Shown: positions 40,757-49,739, counted from the stretch's first letter. The stretch is DNA of 64,000 nucleotides from Candidatus Gastranaerophilus phascolarcticola (GCA_001899335.1 MOYE01000008.1:199435-263434); one strand, 5' to 3'. The notes: generated by a model not told the origin, from the sequence alone. Translations and numbers: made by a program.

Positions 40757-42286
40757 CTACTTTTTAATTAACGAGTCACAAGTCATTTCAGCCGGTTTTT
40801 CGATACCCATAATATCTAAAACAGTCGGCGCGATGTTGCATAAAGCACCTGTTTCCTTTAATTCAACATCTTTTGGTGCGTTGATTAAAACAAACGGAAC
40901 TTCGTTGGTTGTGTGCGCTGTTTGCGGTTTGCCGGTTTCTTCGTTAACCATAACTTCTGAATTGCCGTGGTCTGCTGTTAAAAGCATTACGATTCCGTTC
41001 TTTTCGCAGGCATCGGCAATTTTGCCAACACATTCGTCAACAACGTGGCAGGCTTTTACAGCAGCTTCAAGAACACCTGTGTGACCTACCATATCAGGGT
41101 TTGCAAAGTTTACAAGAATAAATCCGTATTCAGGATTTTCAATTGCACCCAAAACTTTTTCGCAAACTTCCGGTGCACTCATTTCTGGCTGCATATCGTA
41201 AGTCGCGACTTTCGGTGACGGAACAAGAACACGGGTTTCGTGCGCTTGCGGTTCTTCAACGCCGCCGTTAAAGAAGAATGTTACGTGTGCGTATTTTTCA
41301 GTTTCTGCGGTTCTGAATTGTTTAACACCGTTTGCCTCTAAAACATCGCCCAAAATATTTACAAGTCTTTCTTTAGGGAACGCAACAGGGAAAGTGAAAG
41401 TTTCGTCATAGCTTGTCATTGTTGTATAATGCAAGTTTTTGCGAACAGCTTTTCTGTTGAAACCGTCAAAGTTTTCAAACATCATAGCTTTAGAAATTTC
41501 TCTTGCGCGGTCTGGACGATAGTTAAAGAAAATTATCGCATCGTTGTCGTGAATACGGCTTTCTTCACCGCCGATTACTGTCGGAAGAACGAACTCATCG
41601 TTGTCGCCGCGTTCGTAAGATGCTTTAACACCCTCAATCGCAGTTGCTGCGTGTTCGCCCTCGCCTAAAACTAATGCGTTATAACCTTTTTCAACACGTT
41701 CCCAACGGTTGTCACGGTCCATAATCCAGTATCTTCCGATAACTGTTGCAACAGGCGGAAGATTATATTTTTTCAACTCGTTTTCAACGGTTTCAAGGAA
41801 AGTGCAAGCACTTTGAGGCGGTGTATCACGACCGTCAAGGAACGCGTGAACATAAACTTTTTTCAACCCGTTATCTGCCGCAAGTTTAATCAAGGCAAGA
41901 ACGTGTTCAAGTGAAGAGTGAACGCCGCCGGTTGAAACAAGTCCGTAAATATGCAGAGCAGAATCGTGTTTTTTAGCGTGGTTGATTGCGTCCAAAAGTC
42001 TTTCGTTAGAATAGAAAGAACCGTCTTTAATAGCGTTATTAATTCTTGACAAATCCTGATAAACAATTCTGCCGGCACCCAAATTCAAGTGACCGACTTC
42101 GCTGTTACCCATTTGACCTTTTGGCAGACCTACGTTTTCGCCGTCTGCGTATATTTTAATAAACTTGTTTTCTTTCTCTAATCTTTCAACGTTGACAGGG
42201 TTTGCAAGCAACGTAGCATCATACTTTTTGCTGCCTGTAGAAATTCCCCACCCGTCCATAATACATAATAAAACTCTTTGTGTCAT
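40757..42286 (-). CDS. gpmI: 2,3-bisphosphoglycerate-independent phosphoglycerate mutase
   Basis: Interconverts 3- and 2-phosphoglycerate in glycolysis with two Mn ions. The catalytic Ser lies in MGNSEVGHLNLGAGRIVYQD near residue 61; metal-binding and substrate motifs include CIMDGWG near 10, HAFLDGRDTPP near 122, FFNYRPDRAREI, and NFANPDMVGHTG plus TADHGNSEVM near the end. 509 residues from ATG 42284-42286 is normal; a longer frame would add 17 unrelated residues. AAGGACAT stands upstream. Confidence 0.96.
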   Translation of the reverse strand: MTQRVLLCIMDGWGISTGSKKYDATLLANPVNVERLEKENKFIKIYADGENVGLPKGQMGNSEVGHLNLGAGRIVYQDLSRINNAIKDGSFYSNERLLDAINHAKKHDSALHIYGLVSTGGVHSSLEHVLALIKLAADNGLKKVYVHAFLDGRDTPPQSACTFLETVENELKKYNLPPVATVIGRYWIMDRDNRWERVEKGYNALVLGEGEHAATAIEGVKASYERGDNDEFVLPTVIGGEESRIHDNDAIIFFNYRPDRAREISKAMMFENFDGFNRKAVRKNLHYTTMTSYDETFTFPVAFPKERLVNILGDVLEANGVKQFRTAETEKYAHVTFFFNGGVEEPQAHETRVLVPSPKVATYDMQPEMSAPEVCEKVLGAIENPEYGFILVNFANPDMVGHTGVLEAAVKACHVVDECVGKIADACEKNGIVMLLTADHGNSEVMVNEETGKPQTAHTTNEVPFVLINAPKDVELKETGALCNIAPTVLDIMGIEKPAEMTCDSLIKK

Positions 42287-42355
42287 ATCAAATGTCCTTA
42301 TTAAACTTTTACAATGGATAAAGTTTAACAAAAACACAGTTCAAATACAAGAGTC

Positions 42356-42384
42356 AAAAAGGGCGGGGCTTAAAAGCCCCGCCC
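42356..42384 (-). terminator. Terminator of the pilin-like gene at 42.4-43.4 kb
   Basis: GGGCGGGGCTT (42361-42371) / AAGCCCCGCCC (42374-42384), 11 bp, followed by TTTTT on the minus strand. It separates the pilin-like gene from gpmI. Confidence 0.9.
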
Positions 42385-42395
42385 TGCAATAGTTT

Positions 42396-43439
42396 CTAAC
42401 GTTTTATACATCTAAGGAATGCGGCACTACCGGGAGCACCAAGATAACGACGTCCGGTGTCGAAACTTTGGTGCCACATATTATTTGTGCTGGCTTTTAC
42501 GGCAGTAGACCAATACAAACCTCTTTCAATGCCTAAAAATTTCATATTATAAAACATAGCAGAAAGTTCATCACGGTTAGGCGCCCTGCTATCGGCATCC
42601 TGCGTTTTGCAAAGAGAACTTGTATTGGTAGATGAACCGGTATTTGAAACATTATTTGTAAGCGGCTGCGGAGAAACAACTATTGAATCACTTGGATAAA
42701 GAACAGAAATAAAGCCAATATCTTTACCCACAGTGTTCGGTCCTTTATTGCCGTTCAAATCGTAAACAAAATTGGCACACATTTTAGTTTGCGCAAAAAC
42801 ATAATTTACTTCTTGCATATCACTTTCACAGTTTGGATTATAATATACAACTACCGATTCGCCATTTTGTGTCTCAAACGCTGCAGCTTTAGTATTTATA
42901 TCTTTTTGAGGATTAATCGTGCCGTCAATACCACGCCCGGTAAACAAACTATTCATCTCACCAATATTTTTGGGGAAACTACTAATCTGTTGACCGGCTA
43001 AAGTTGTAAAACTTTTAGGGATACCGCAATCGGCAAGATGTTCAGAGTCGCAAATATTATTAATTTTAAGGACTTTTGAAAGCCCTGCTGTAACAAAAGT
43101 TTCAGCGGCGGTATCAACTGCCGAAGTTGATTCTGTACCTAGTGTGAATGTTCCATAGCCGTTTAACGCCGGCATAAGGGCTACGGCTTGAGAGAATCTC
43201 GCATAAAGCGCTTTTCGCTGCGTGTTCCAGGTTCGCTCGTTAATGTTGCCAGTGAGCGACGGAAGCGTTATCGCGGCAACTACACCAATAATTGTGAGAG
43301 ATAACAGGATTTCCGCCATAGTAAACCCGCCGGCTGAGCCGGTTCCATATTTGGCTGGGCGGCTCTCGGTTACGTGGGATTTACCTGATAAGAGGCGCCC
43401 CCCCCCCCCTGCATGTGGTAATACATTTTTCTTGTTCAT
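42396..43439 (-). CDS. Type IV pilin-like protein with poly-G leader, in frame
   Basis: 347 residues. The leader of 38 residues (MNKKNVLPHAGGGGRLLSGK ... GSAGG) is much longer than that of classic pilins and contains four Gly from a 12-G tract. The cleavage site is G-FTMAEILLSLTIIGVVAAI with Glu5, so the mature protein would start at Phe39. The C-terminal part has SRAPNRDELSAMFYNMKF, then YWSTAVKASTNNMWHQSF, and ends AFLRCIKR, which resembles the DUF1566/FGE lectin-like fold. ATG 43439 is chosen over upstream frames because AAAGGATAGAGATT precedes it, as in two paralogues. Probably a surface pseudopilin or adhesin. Confidence 0.85.
   Translation of the reverse strand: MNKKNVLPHAGGGGRLLSGKSHVTESRPAKYGTGSAGGFTMAEILLSLTIIGVVAAITLPSLTGNINERTWNTQRKALYARFSQAVALMPALNGYGTFTLGTESTSAVDTAAETFVTAGLSKVLKINNICDSEHLADCGIPKSFTTLAGQQISSFPKNIGEMNSLFTGRGIDGTINPQKDINTKAAAFETQNGESVVVYYNPNCESDMQEVNYVFAQTKMCANFVYDLNGNKGPNTVGKDIGFISVLYPSDSIVVSPQPLTNNVSNTGSSTNTSSLCKTQDADSRAPNRDELSAMFYNMKFLGIERGLYWSTAVKASTNNMWHQSFDTGRRYLGAPGSAAFLRCIKR
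43398..43409. repeat. G12 tract (C12 on the plus strand) in a pilin-like leader, in-frame state
   Basis: Twelve identical bases encode four Gly at leader positions 11-14. A change of one or two bases would move the pilin body out of frame. Confidence 0.88.
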
Positions 43440-43490
43440 AATCTCTATCCTTTCTATGATTAGTTTAAACCATGTTTTACAAAAAAGCAA

Positions 43491-43511
43491 GGGGGCGGAT
43501 TGACCGCCCCC
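43491..43511 (-). terminator. Terminator after the formate/nitrite channel gene
   Basis: GGGGGCGG (43491-43498) / CCGCCCCC (43504-43511), loop ATTGA, followed on the minus strand by TTGCTTTTTTG, 15 nt past the stop. Confidence 0.85.
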
Positions 43512-43526
43512 TTTAAAGTTTATATT

Positions 43527-44408
43527 TTATTGTGCACAATTATCTTTGGCGTGAACATCCGGTCTTAAATATGCAGTCCAGAAAAGCAATACCATAAATA
43601 CAATCGCACCGACAACGTTTCCTAAGGTTACAGGAATAAGGTTGCCAACAAGGAATGATTTAATATTAATTGTTGCCAATTGATCAGGTGTAAGCATTGA
43701 TGCCGCTGCAACGGCTTCTACTGATTTTTCCATTAAACCGTTTGAGATAAAGAACATATTTGCAATACTGTGTTCGTAACCTGATGCACAGAATGTTGTG
43801 ATAGGGAACACGATTGAAAAAATCTTACCGATAACGGTCTTAGATGAAAATGCCATCCAAATTGCCATACAAACTAACCAGTTACATAAAATACCTCTTG
43901 TGAACGCTTCCACAAAAGTAAGGTTAACTTTCATATAAGCAGTGTTAACCGCCAAAGCTCCTACTTGCTCGTGGAAGTTATGGCAAAGTCCTGTTGCATA
44001 AATTAAGCAGGCAATAAGCAAAGAACCGATTAAGTTACCGAAGTAAACAATACCCCAGTTTCTTAACAGTCTCCAAAAGCTCATTTTCTTTTCCATAACA
44101 GAGAAAGTCATCATAACGTTACCGGTAAAAAGTTCAGCACCTGTCATAACAACCATAATCAAACCAGCGGCGAAAATCATACCGCCAAGTAGTTTTGTAA
44201 AACCAAAACCTAATGTTTCGGTTGAACCTGTCATAATGGTCATTGATACCTGCGCACCGAATGCGATAAACGCACCTGCTGCAATACTTAATACTAACGT
44301 TTTTATTTTACCGTAGCCGGCTTTAGTAGGCATGACTTTTGATGTAATTTCTTGGGCAACACTGGATGGGGCAACGCAATCAGTGTATTCTTTTTTTGAT
44401 TCTTCCAT
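43527..44408 (-). CDS. Formate/nitrite transporter family channel (FocA/NirC)
   Basis: 293 residues with six membrane segments and the family signatures: AGAFIAFGAQVS near 46 and GAELFTGNVMM near 105, plus NWLVCMAIWMAF near 185. Pentameric channels of this family pass formate, nitrite or hydrosulfide anions. In a fermenter formate export is the likely role. The N-terminus is cytosolic and polar. The start has AAAGGAGAT before it. It stands alone between a pilin-like gene and a divergent MFS pump. Confidence 0.9.
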   Translation of the reverse strand: MEESKKEYTDCVAPSSVAQEITSKVMPTKAGYGKIKTLVLSIAAGAFIAFGAQVSMTIMTGSTETLGFGFTKLLGGMIFAAGLIMVVMTGAELFTGNVMMTFSVMEKKMSFWRLLRNWGIVYFGNLIGSLLIACLIYATGLCHNFHEQVGALAVNTAYMKVNLTFVEAFTRGILCNWLVCMAIWMAFSSKTVIGKIFSIVFPITTFCASGYEHSIANMFFISNGLMEKSVEAVAAASMLTPDQLATINIKSFLVGNLIPVTLGNVVGAIVFMVLLFWTAYLRPDVHAKDNCAQ

Positions 44409-44475
44409 GTCTATATAATCTCCTTTCAGGTGATATTCTATATCGTGAAAATTAAATTACAAGAAGAAATTTTTA

Positions 44476-44484
44476 TGCTAATAT
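44476..44484 (+). promoter_or_regulatory. Extended -10 promoter of the MFS pump, probably leaderless
   Basis: TGC and TAATAT (44479-44484), then exactly 6 nt, then ATG 44491. No Shine-Dalgarno sequence is present. Confidence 0.55.
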
Positions 44485-44490
44485 TTGCGT

Positions 44491-45894
44491 ATGCACACCA
44501 AAGAAATTAAATGGACAATTTTTTTGATAACTGTTGTGGGGAACTTTTTAGGGATGTTCGACTCCACAACGGTAAACCTTGCGTTGTATGCGATGTCTAC
44601 GGATTTAGGCGTAAGTCTTTCCCAAATCCAATGGGTCGTAATCGCGTATATGCTCATTTTGACAGTTCTGCTGCCGTTCTTTGGGAAACTCGGGGATATT
44701 TTACCGAAAAACAAACTTTACGCAACCGGTTTTTTACTGTTTGCCCTCGGGTCATTTTTAAACTTTACGGCTAATAATTTTTATTTATTAGTATTATATA
44801 GATGTATTGAAGCTGTCGGGGCGTCAATTATGATTTCAAACGCGCCGGCGATTATAGCCTCAATTTTCAAAAGCGAACGCCGCGGCAAAGCGTTAGGTTT
44901 AAACGGATGCGTTGTTGCAATCGGCGGTTTAAGCGGTCCGGCTATGAGCGGAATTTTAATAAACTTTTTCGGCTGGCACTCAATATTTTTGCCAAGTATT
45001 CCAATAGCACTCGCCGGAGCGTATTTTGCTTACAAACTTCTTCCGTCTCACGTACTTCATAAAGGGAACTTCAAGTTTGACTACTTGGGATTTGCGTACT
45101 TTTCGGTCGGAATTTTAGCGCTTTTGCTGGCAATCTCCGAGGGTCATATTTGGGGCTGGACTTCCTTAAAAATCATATTTTTAGGGTTTATAACCCTTGT
45201 CTTCGGAACGCTTTTCTACTTACGCGACAATAATATTAACTATCCTATGATAAATTTCAAACTCTTTGAAATCAGAGAGTTTACGTTCGGAAACCTTGCG
45301 ATAATGACGTCATATATGGCAATGTTCACTAACAGTGTACTTTTACCGTTTTATTTACAGGAAATTCTACTCTACAGCCCGATGAAAACAGGGCTTGTCG
45401 TTTTGTCGTATGCGGTTGTGCTTTCGATTACGGCACCGTTTGCAGGTCGTTATGCGGGCAAACACGGAAGTAAATATATCACCCTTTGCGGCGCCGGAAT
45501 TTATATTCTGTCGCTTTTGATGTTCATAACGTTCAACGAAGATACTTCAACGCTTCTTATAATACTTGTTTCAGGTTTTATGGGAATTGGTAACGGACTA
45601 TTCCAATCACCGTCAAACAACGCTATTCTTTCAAATGTTCCTAAGCCTGAACTAGGTGTTGCAAGCGGGATTTTGGCACTTTCAAGAAACGTAGGGAACA
45701 TTTTAGGCGTTGCGATTACGATTACGCTGTTTGCGAGTTTCAAATCCCATTTCTTAGCAAGCGGAAAACTTTTATACAACGAGGCATTCCTCAAATCTTT
45801 CCATTATACGATGAGCGTTGGTGTCCTCTTTGCCATAGCGTGCTTTACACTTGCCTACCTCGCTTATAAAAATGAAACCTATAGACAATCTTAA
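44491..45894 (+). CDS. MFS multidrug-type transporter (DHA2/EmrB-like)
   Basis: 467 residues with 14 predicted membrane segments. Family motifs: GNFLGMFDSTTVNLALYAM near 14 (motif D1 region), FFGKLGDILPKNKLYATG near 66 (motif A), YRCIEAVGASIMISNAPAII near 104 and GLSGPAMSGILINFFGWHSI near 148 (motif C). Proton-driven export of toxic compounds is the family function; the substrate is unknown. ATG 44491 is used rather than the TTG two codons before, because of the promoter position. Confidence 0.9.
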   Translation: MHTKEIKWTIFLITVVGNFLGMFDSTTVNLALYAMSTDLGVSLSQIQWVVIAYMLILTVLLPFFGKLGDILPKNKLYATGFLLFALGSFLNFTANNFYLLVLYRCIEAVGASIMISNAPAIIASIFKSERRGKALGLNGCVVAIGGLSGPAMSGILINFFGWHSIFLPSIPIALAGAYFAYKLLPSHVLHKGNFKFDYLGFAYFSVGILALLLAISEGHIWGWTSLKIIFLGFITLVFGTLFYLRDNNINYPMINFKLFEIREFTFGNLAIMTSYMAMFTNSVLLPFYLQEILLYSPMKTGLVVLSYAVVLSITAPFAGRYAGKHGSKYITLCGAGIYILSLLMFITFNEDTSTLLIILVSGFMGIGNGLFQSPSNNAILSNVPKPELGVASGILALSRNVGNILGVAITITLFASFKSHFLASGKLLYNEAFLKSFHYTMSVGVLFAIACFTLAYLAYKNETYRQS

Positions 45895-45906
45895 ATCTTT
45901 GTATTA

Positions 45907-45912
45907 TATAAT
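45907..45912 (+). promoter_or_regulatory. -10 box of the TPR protein gene, probably leaderless
   Basis: TATAAT ends 6 nt before ATG 45919 and no Shine-Dalgarno sequence is present. It lies 13 nt after the MFS gene stop. Confidence 0.5.
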
Positions 45913-45918
45913 GTAATT

Positions 45919-47679
45919 ATGAAGAAGATTGATAAAATTAACGATTTAATCGCAAGTGAAAATTTTGAAGAGGCAAAAGCCGAGCTTTTAAATATTATTA
46001 AAAACGATGAAAAAGACTTTGAGAACCTGAAATTACTAGGTCTTTGCTATGTAAACCTTGAAGAGTATGAAGAGGGAAGAAAGGCTTTTGAGACGGTTGT
46101 AAAGTACAAACAGGACGATGCCACAAGCTGGTTTTACCTTGCGAATTGTTATGACAATCTGAATGATTTTGTAAGCGCAGAGAATGCGTATCTTGAGGTA
46201 ATAAAACTTCGAGAGACCTATTTGGACGCCTACAAAAATCTTGCGATACTCTATATTAGAAATAAAAAAGAGTCACAAGCAGTTGAATTAATGCAAAAAA
46301 CTCTCGGGTTTGAAGAGACCGATTATTCAATTTATTATATTTTGGGTACCTCTTGCATGTCATTGAAACGATACGAAGAAAGTATAAAATACTTTGAGAA
46401 AGCAATTGAGTTAAACCCTGAACACTCGCAGCTTTATAACAATGTTGGGACATGCTATACCGCGTTGAACGATTTTGAACACGCGCTTGATTACTTTGAA
46501 AAAGCTGTTGCAATCGACCCTAACGAATCAATTTCGTACTTCAACTTAGCCTCATTACTCCAGAGTGAAAACCGTCACGAAGAGGCGGCTAAATTCCTTG
46601 AAAAAGCGTATACTATTGAGCCAAAAGACAATTATTTAGTAGCGCTGGCGCTTTCAATGGTAAAACTTGAAGATTGGGAAAAAGCGATAAAATATTATAA
46701 AATTCTAATTTCTCATAACCCGGGCGTAACGACATATCAGTATAATATTGCGTGCTGTTTTGAGAAAGTAAGAATGTATGACCATGCGATTTCGATTTTG
46801 GCGCATCTTGCTGTATTGAACCCGAAATCTGTTAATATTATGCAAAAACTTGCTCAATTGTACGCAAAAATTGCTCAATTTGGCAACGCAAAAATGGTTT
46901 ATGAAAAACTTATTTTGCAGGGAAATATTTCTGCAGATATCTATTTTGAATACGCACAGGTCTGTGCGAACGTAAACGACCTTGATAATGCAGAGAAATA
47001 TTTGCGCAAAGTTGTAACAATTGACGACCAATACGCACTTGCATACAAAGATTTAGGCATAATTTATATGTCACGCAAACAGTTCGACTACGCGGAAATC
47101 GAGTTCAAAAACGCCCTTAAAATCAAACCTGATGATTTCTCAATAGTTTTTGAATACGCGAACTTCCTGCATTCAACGACAAACTTTGAAAAAGCTGATG
47201 AGATGTATGAAAAAGCGCTTTCATTAAATCCTGAAGACCACCAGGCACTCGCATTTTCAGCATTAAATAAAATATTACTAAAAGATTTTGACACTGCCGC
47301 AGAACGCATAACAAAAGCGATTGAAAAACAACCAAACGCTGCGTTCTATCTTTATATTGCAGCCAAAATTAAATATAACGCAAAGGATTACGAAGAGGCA
47401 AAACGCTATCTGATAAGCGCTTACGAAAAAAATCCTACACTTGAAGTAGAAAATCTTCTTGCGCTTACCTACTTTGAACTCGGCAACTGGGAAGTTGCAG
47501 CGAACCTGTTCAACAAAATAATTAACGAGAACGGTGATAATTTAAACCTGCTTTTATACTTGGCGCAATGCTACGAAAAACTGGGCGAAATAGACAAAGC
47601 ATTAGAGAAGTTATATATAATTACAGACCTGTTCCCAGACTGCGAATCTGCCCAAGAGATGATTAGACGAATTTCCTAG
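45919..47679 (+). CDS. Tetratricopeptide repeat protein
   Basis: 586 residues made almost entirely of TPR units of 34 residues, about 16 in number. Clear units include AWSWFYLANCYDNLNDF-type (residues near 58), SIYYILGTSCMSLKRYEESI near 134, QLYNNVGTCYTALNDFEHAL near 170 and ALAYKDLGIIYMSRKQFDYA near 373. TPR solenoids mediate protein-protein contacts; the partner is unknown. There is no signal peptide or membrane segment. It probably has its own leaderless promoter. Confidence 0.9.
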   Translation: MKKIDKINDLIASENFEEAKAELLNIIKNDEKDFENLKLLGLCYVNLEEYEEGRKAFETVVKYKQDDATSWFYLANCYDNLNDFVSAENAYLEVIKLRETYLDAYKNLAILYIRNKKESQAVELMQKTLGFEETDYSIYYILGTSCMSLKRYEESIKYFEKAIELNPEHSQLYNNVGTCYTALNDFEHALDYFEKAVAIDPNESISYFNLASLLQSENRHEEAAKFLEKAYTIEPKDNYLVALALSMVKLEDWEKAIKYYKILISHNPGVTTYQYNIACCFEKVRMYDHAISILAHLAVLNPKSVNIMQKLAQLYAKIAQFGNAKMVYEKLILQGNISADIYFEYAQVCANVNDLDNAEKYLRKVVTIDDQYALAYKDLGIIYMSRKQFDYAEIEFKNALKIKPDDFSIVFEYANFLHSTTNFEKADEMYEKALSLNPEDHQALAFSALNKILLKDFDTAAERITKAIEKQPNAAFYLYIAAKIKYNAKDYEEAKRYLISAYEKNPTLEVENLLALTYFELGNWEVAANLFNKIINENGDNLNLLLYLAQCYEKLGEIDKALEKLYIITDLFPDCESAQEMIRRIS

Positions 47680-47777
47680 GGTCTACCCTCCTAAACATTA
47701 TCCACCTGGCTAATTGACCGGCATTTTGAAATGTTACATTTTGTAAACATGCTAAATAGTTTTAGCAAAATTTTTAC

Positions 47778-47806
47778 TTGACATAACTTTAGGTTTTCAC
47801 TAGAAT
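47778..47806 (+). promoter_or_regulatory. Promoter of the paralogous pair at 47.9-48.8 kb
   Basis: TTGACA (47778-47783), 17 nt, TAGAAT (47801-47806). About 40 nt upstream is TTTTGTAAACATGCTAAATAG, related to the ACATGTT box of the pilin promoters. The leader is about 80 nt long and AT-rich. Confidence 0.7.
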
Positions 47807-47896
47807 AGACAACAATCTATTTTATTAATCCCAAATTATTAAGATTAGCTCGGAAACTTAAAGATATTCAAATAAAAATACAATAGGAGAAAATCC

Positions 47897-48316
47897 ATGA
47901 ACTTAGCCATTACCCCGGTAAATGTTAACCACACACATTCACATCAAAATTACAAAACAAACAACAGCCAAAATCAAAACTTTGGAGCATTACAAGCGCA
48001 ATTCAAACCGCAAACAAGAATAGCAAGAAACGCAGATATTCTTCTTGATAAATTTTTATACCACTTTGAAAATATGGCAAAAAGAATTGGCTTAGATACA
48101 GAAAAATTAGAAAAGAAAGGTTACGTCTTAGTCCTTGATTCAACAAAAGTCGATGATATGGATTTAGGAATTTTGAACGGCGTGTTAAAAAATAAAAATG
48201 GGGAAGTAGTTAAAAGAAATGGAAAGAGTGTAGATTGCATAATTTCAGACTATTCAGAATCTGACAATGCAGCAAAACTTGCAGATACAATAAACCGATT
48301 AAGAATATCAGCATAA
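47897..48316 (+). CDS. Unknown protein, first of a tandem paralogous pair
   Basis: 139 residues. The N-terminus MNLAITPVNVN is followed by an Asn/His/Gln-rich linker and NFGALQAQF; the rest is a helical domain (DILLDKFLYHFENMAKRIGL, then DTEKLEKKGYVLVLDSTKVD). The next gene has the same layout and clear similarity (DRFLAKFEEVAETLGVNTDK). There is no signal peptide or membrane segment. AGGAGAAAA precedes the start. The function is unknown; the N-terminal segment resembles that of other unknown proteins in this window. Confidence 0.65.
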   Translation: MNLAITPVNVNHTHSHQNYKTNNSQNQNFGALQAQFKPQTRIARNADILLDKFLYHFENMAKRIGLDTEKLEKKGYVLVLDSTKVDDMDLGILNGVLKNKNGEVVKRNGKSVDCIISDYSESDNAAKLADTINRLRISA

Positions 48317-48338
48317 AATATACAAAGGAGAAAAACTC

Positions 48339-48770
48339 ATGAATTTAAGCATTACCCCAGTAAATTTCAACAATTATTCAGCAGCGAAGAACTGTAACAA
48401 TCAATCACAAAAATTTGAAGGTTTACAAGCACGTGTATTCCGTCACCCTGAAGACGGCAGAGATATCTTAAACGCCATCCGCAAAAGAGATATGGTAGTT
48501 GACAGATTTCTAGCTAAATTTGAAGAAGTTGCAGAAACCCTCGGCGTTAATACTGACAAAATGGATCAACAAGGATATTCTTTAGAATTTGTTCCAAAAT
48601 TTGCGTTTAGTTCTAAAATGTCAGCAATGTTGAAAAATAAAAGCCAAAACTTTGTAGAAGGACGTGATCGTTTACCGATAATGGTAGATTTAAAAAGAGG
48701 CAATGAACTTGAACAAGCTGAAGAATTAGCTTATGTAATCAAAGGCGCTAACTTAGACAAAATTAGCTAA
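48339..48770 (+). CDS. Unknown protein, second of a tandem paralogous pair
   Basis: 143 residues: MNLSITPVNFNNYS, an Asn-rich linker, KFEGLQARVF, then a domain like that of the preceding gene, ending in EQAEELAYVIKGANLDKIS (versus AAKLADTINRLRISA). It starts 22 nt after the first copy with AAAGGAGAAAAA upstream, so the pair is one operon that arose by tandem duplication. Its 3' end overlaps the convergent rmlA by 4 nt. Confidence 0.65.
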   Translation: MNLSITPVNFNNYSAAKNCNNQSQKFEGLQARVFRHPEDGRDILNAIRKRDMVVDRFLAKFEEVAETLGVNTDKMDQQGYSLEFVPKFAFSSKMSAMLKNKSQNFVEGRDRLPIMVDLKRGNELEQAEELAYVIKGANLDKIS

Positions 48771-49654
48771 CAATAAGCATTTTTTGCATTGTGCTCAATG
48801 ACTGAACGAATATAATTATAATATTCATTGTTTTTATATTTTTCAATTTTACCCAGTAAATCACTAGCAGATATAAAACCTTTTAAATATGCAATTTCCT
48901 CAAGACAAGCGATTTTTACGCCTTTGTTTAATTCCATAGATTGTACAAAATTACTTGCTTGCAGCATAGATTCATGAGTTCCTGTATCCAGCCAGGCAAA
49001 ACCACGGCCAAGGATTTCGACATCCAAAAGCCCTTTTTCCAAATATATTTTATTCAAATCGGTAATCTCAAGTTCACCCCTCGCGGATGGCTTGAGATTT
49101 TTTGCAAATTCACAAACCTTATTATCGTAGAAGTATAAACCCGTTACAGCATAATTTGATTTTGGATGCGCAGGTTTTTCTTCTAACGACAGAACTTTTT
49201 TGTTTTCGTCAAACTCGATAACACCAAAGCGTTCAGGATCTTTCACCGTATAACCGAACACAGTTGCTCCGCGGTTATTCTTGAGCGCGTGCTCCATAAT
49301 TGTTGAAAATCCGTGACCGTGGAAAATATTATCGCCTAAAATTAAAGCAACATCATCATCTCCGATAAAATCTTGGGCGAGAATAAATGCATCAGCAATG
49401 CCGCGCTGAACATATTGAATTTTATATTCCAAATTCAATCCGAACTGTGACCCGTCGCCAAGAACTTTTATAAAGTTATCATAATCAGCCTCATTTGTAA
49501 TAATCAAAATATCACGGATTCCGGCAAGCATTAAAGTTGAAAGCGGGTAGTAAATCATAGGTTTATCAAAAATCGGCAATAAAATTTTTGAAATAGGCAA
49601 CGACGCCGGATAAAGCCTTGTCCCTGCTCCGCCTGCTAATACAATACCTTTCAT
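48767..49654 (-). CDS. rmlA: Glucose-1-phosphate thymidylyltransferase
   Basis: First enzyme of dTDP-rhamnose and related dTDP-sugar synthesis for surface polysaccharides. Motifs: KGIVLAGGAGTRLYPASLPI (nucleotide-binding GGxGTRL), ISKILLPIFDKPMIYYPLST, GDNIFHGHGFS near 108, EEKPAHPKSNYAVTGLYFYD near 157 and GRGFAWLDTGTHESML near 216. 295 residues is typical. The start has TAGGAGCTTAGT upstream. The other rml genes are not in this window. Confidence 0.95.
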   Translation of the reverse strand: MKGIVLAGGAGTRLYPASLPISKILLPIFDKPMIYYPLSTLMLAGIRDILIITNEADYDNFIKVLGDGSQFGLNLEYKIQYVQRGIADAFILAQDFIGDDDVALILGDNIFHGHGFSTIMEHALKNNRGATVFGYTVKDPERFGVIEFDENKKVLSLEEKPAHPKSNYAVTGLYFYDNKVCEFAKNLKPSARGELEITDLNKIYLEKGLLDVEILGRGFAWLDTGTHESMLQASNFVQSMELNKGVKIACLEEIAYLKGFISASDLLGKIEKYKNNEYYNYIRSVIEHNAKNAYC

Positions 49655-49739
49655 ACTAAGCTCCTAAACTCCTGTCAACACGTAACATCTTATCATACAC
49701 TATTATTTTTGTAAAGGAAAAGCCCATTTTCAAAAAAAA

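Noticed and set aside
36736..43439. Diversity-generating retroelement in the window
   Set aside because: The pilin-like C-termini resemble possible targets, but no reverse transcriptase gene and no template repeat are present here.
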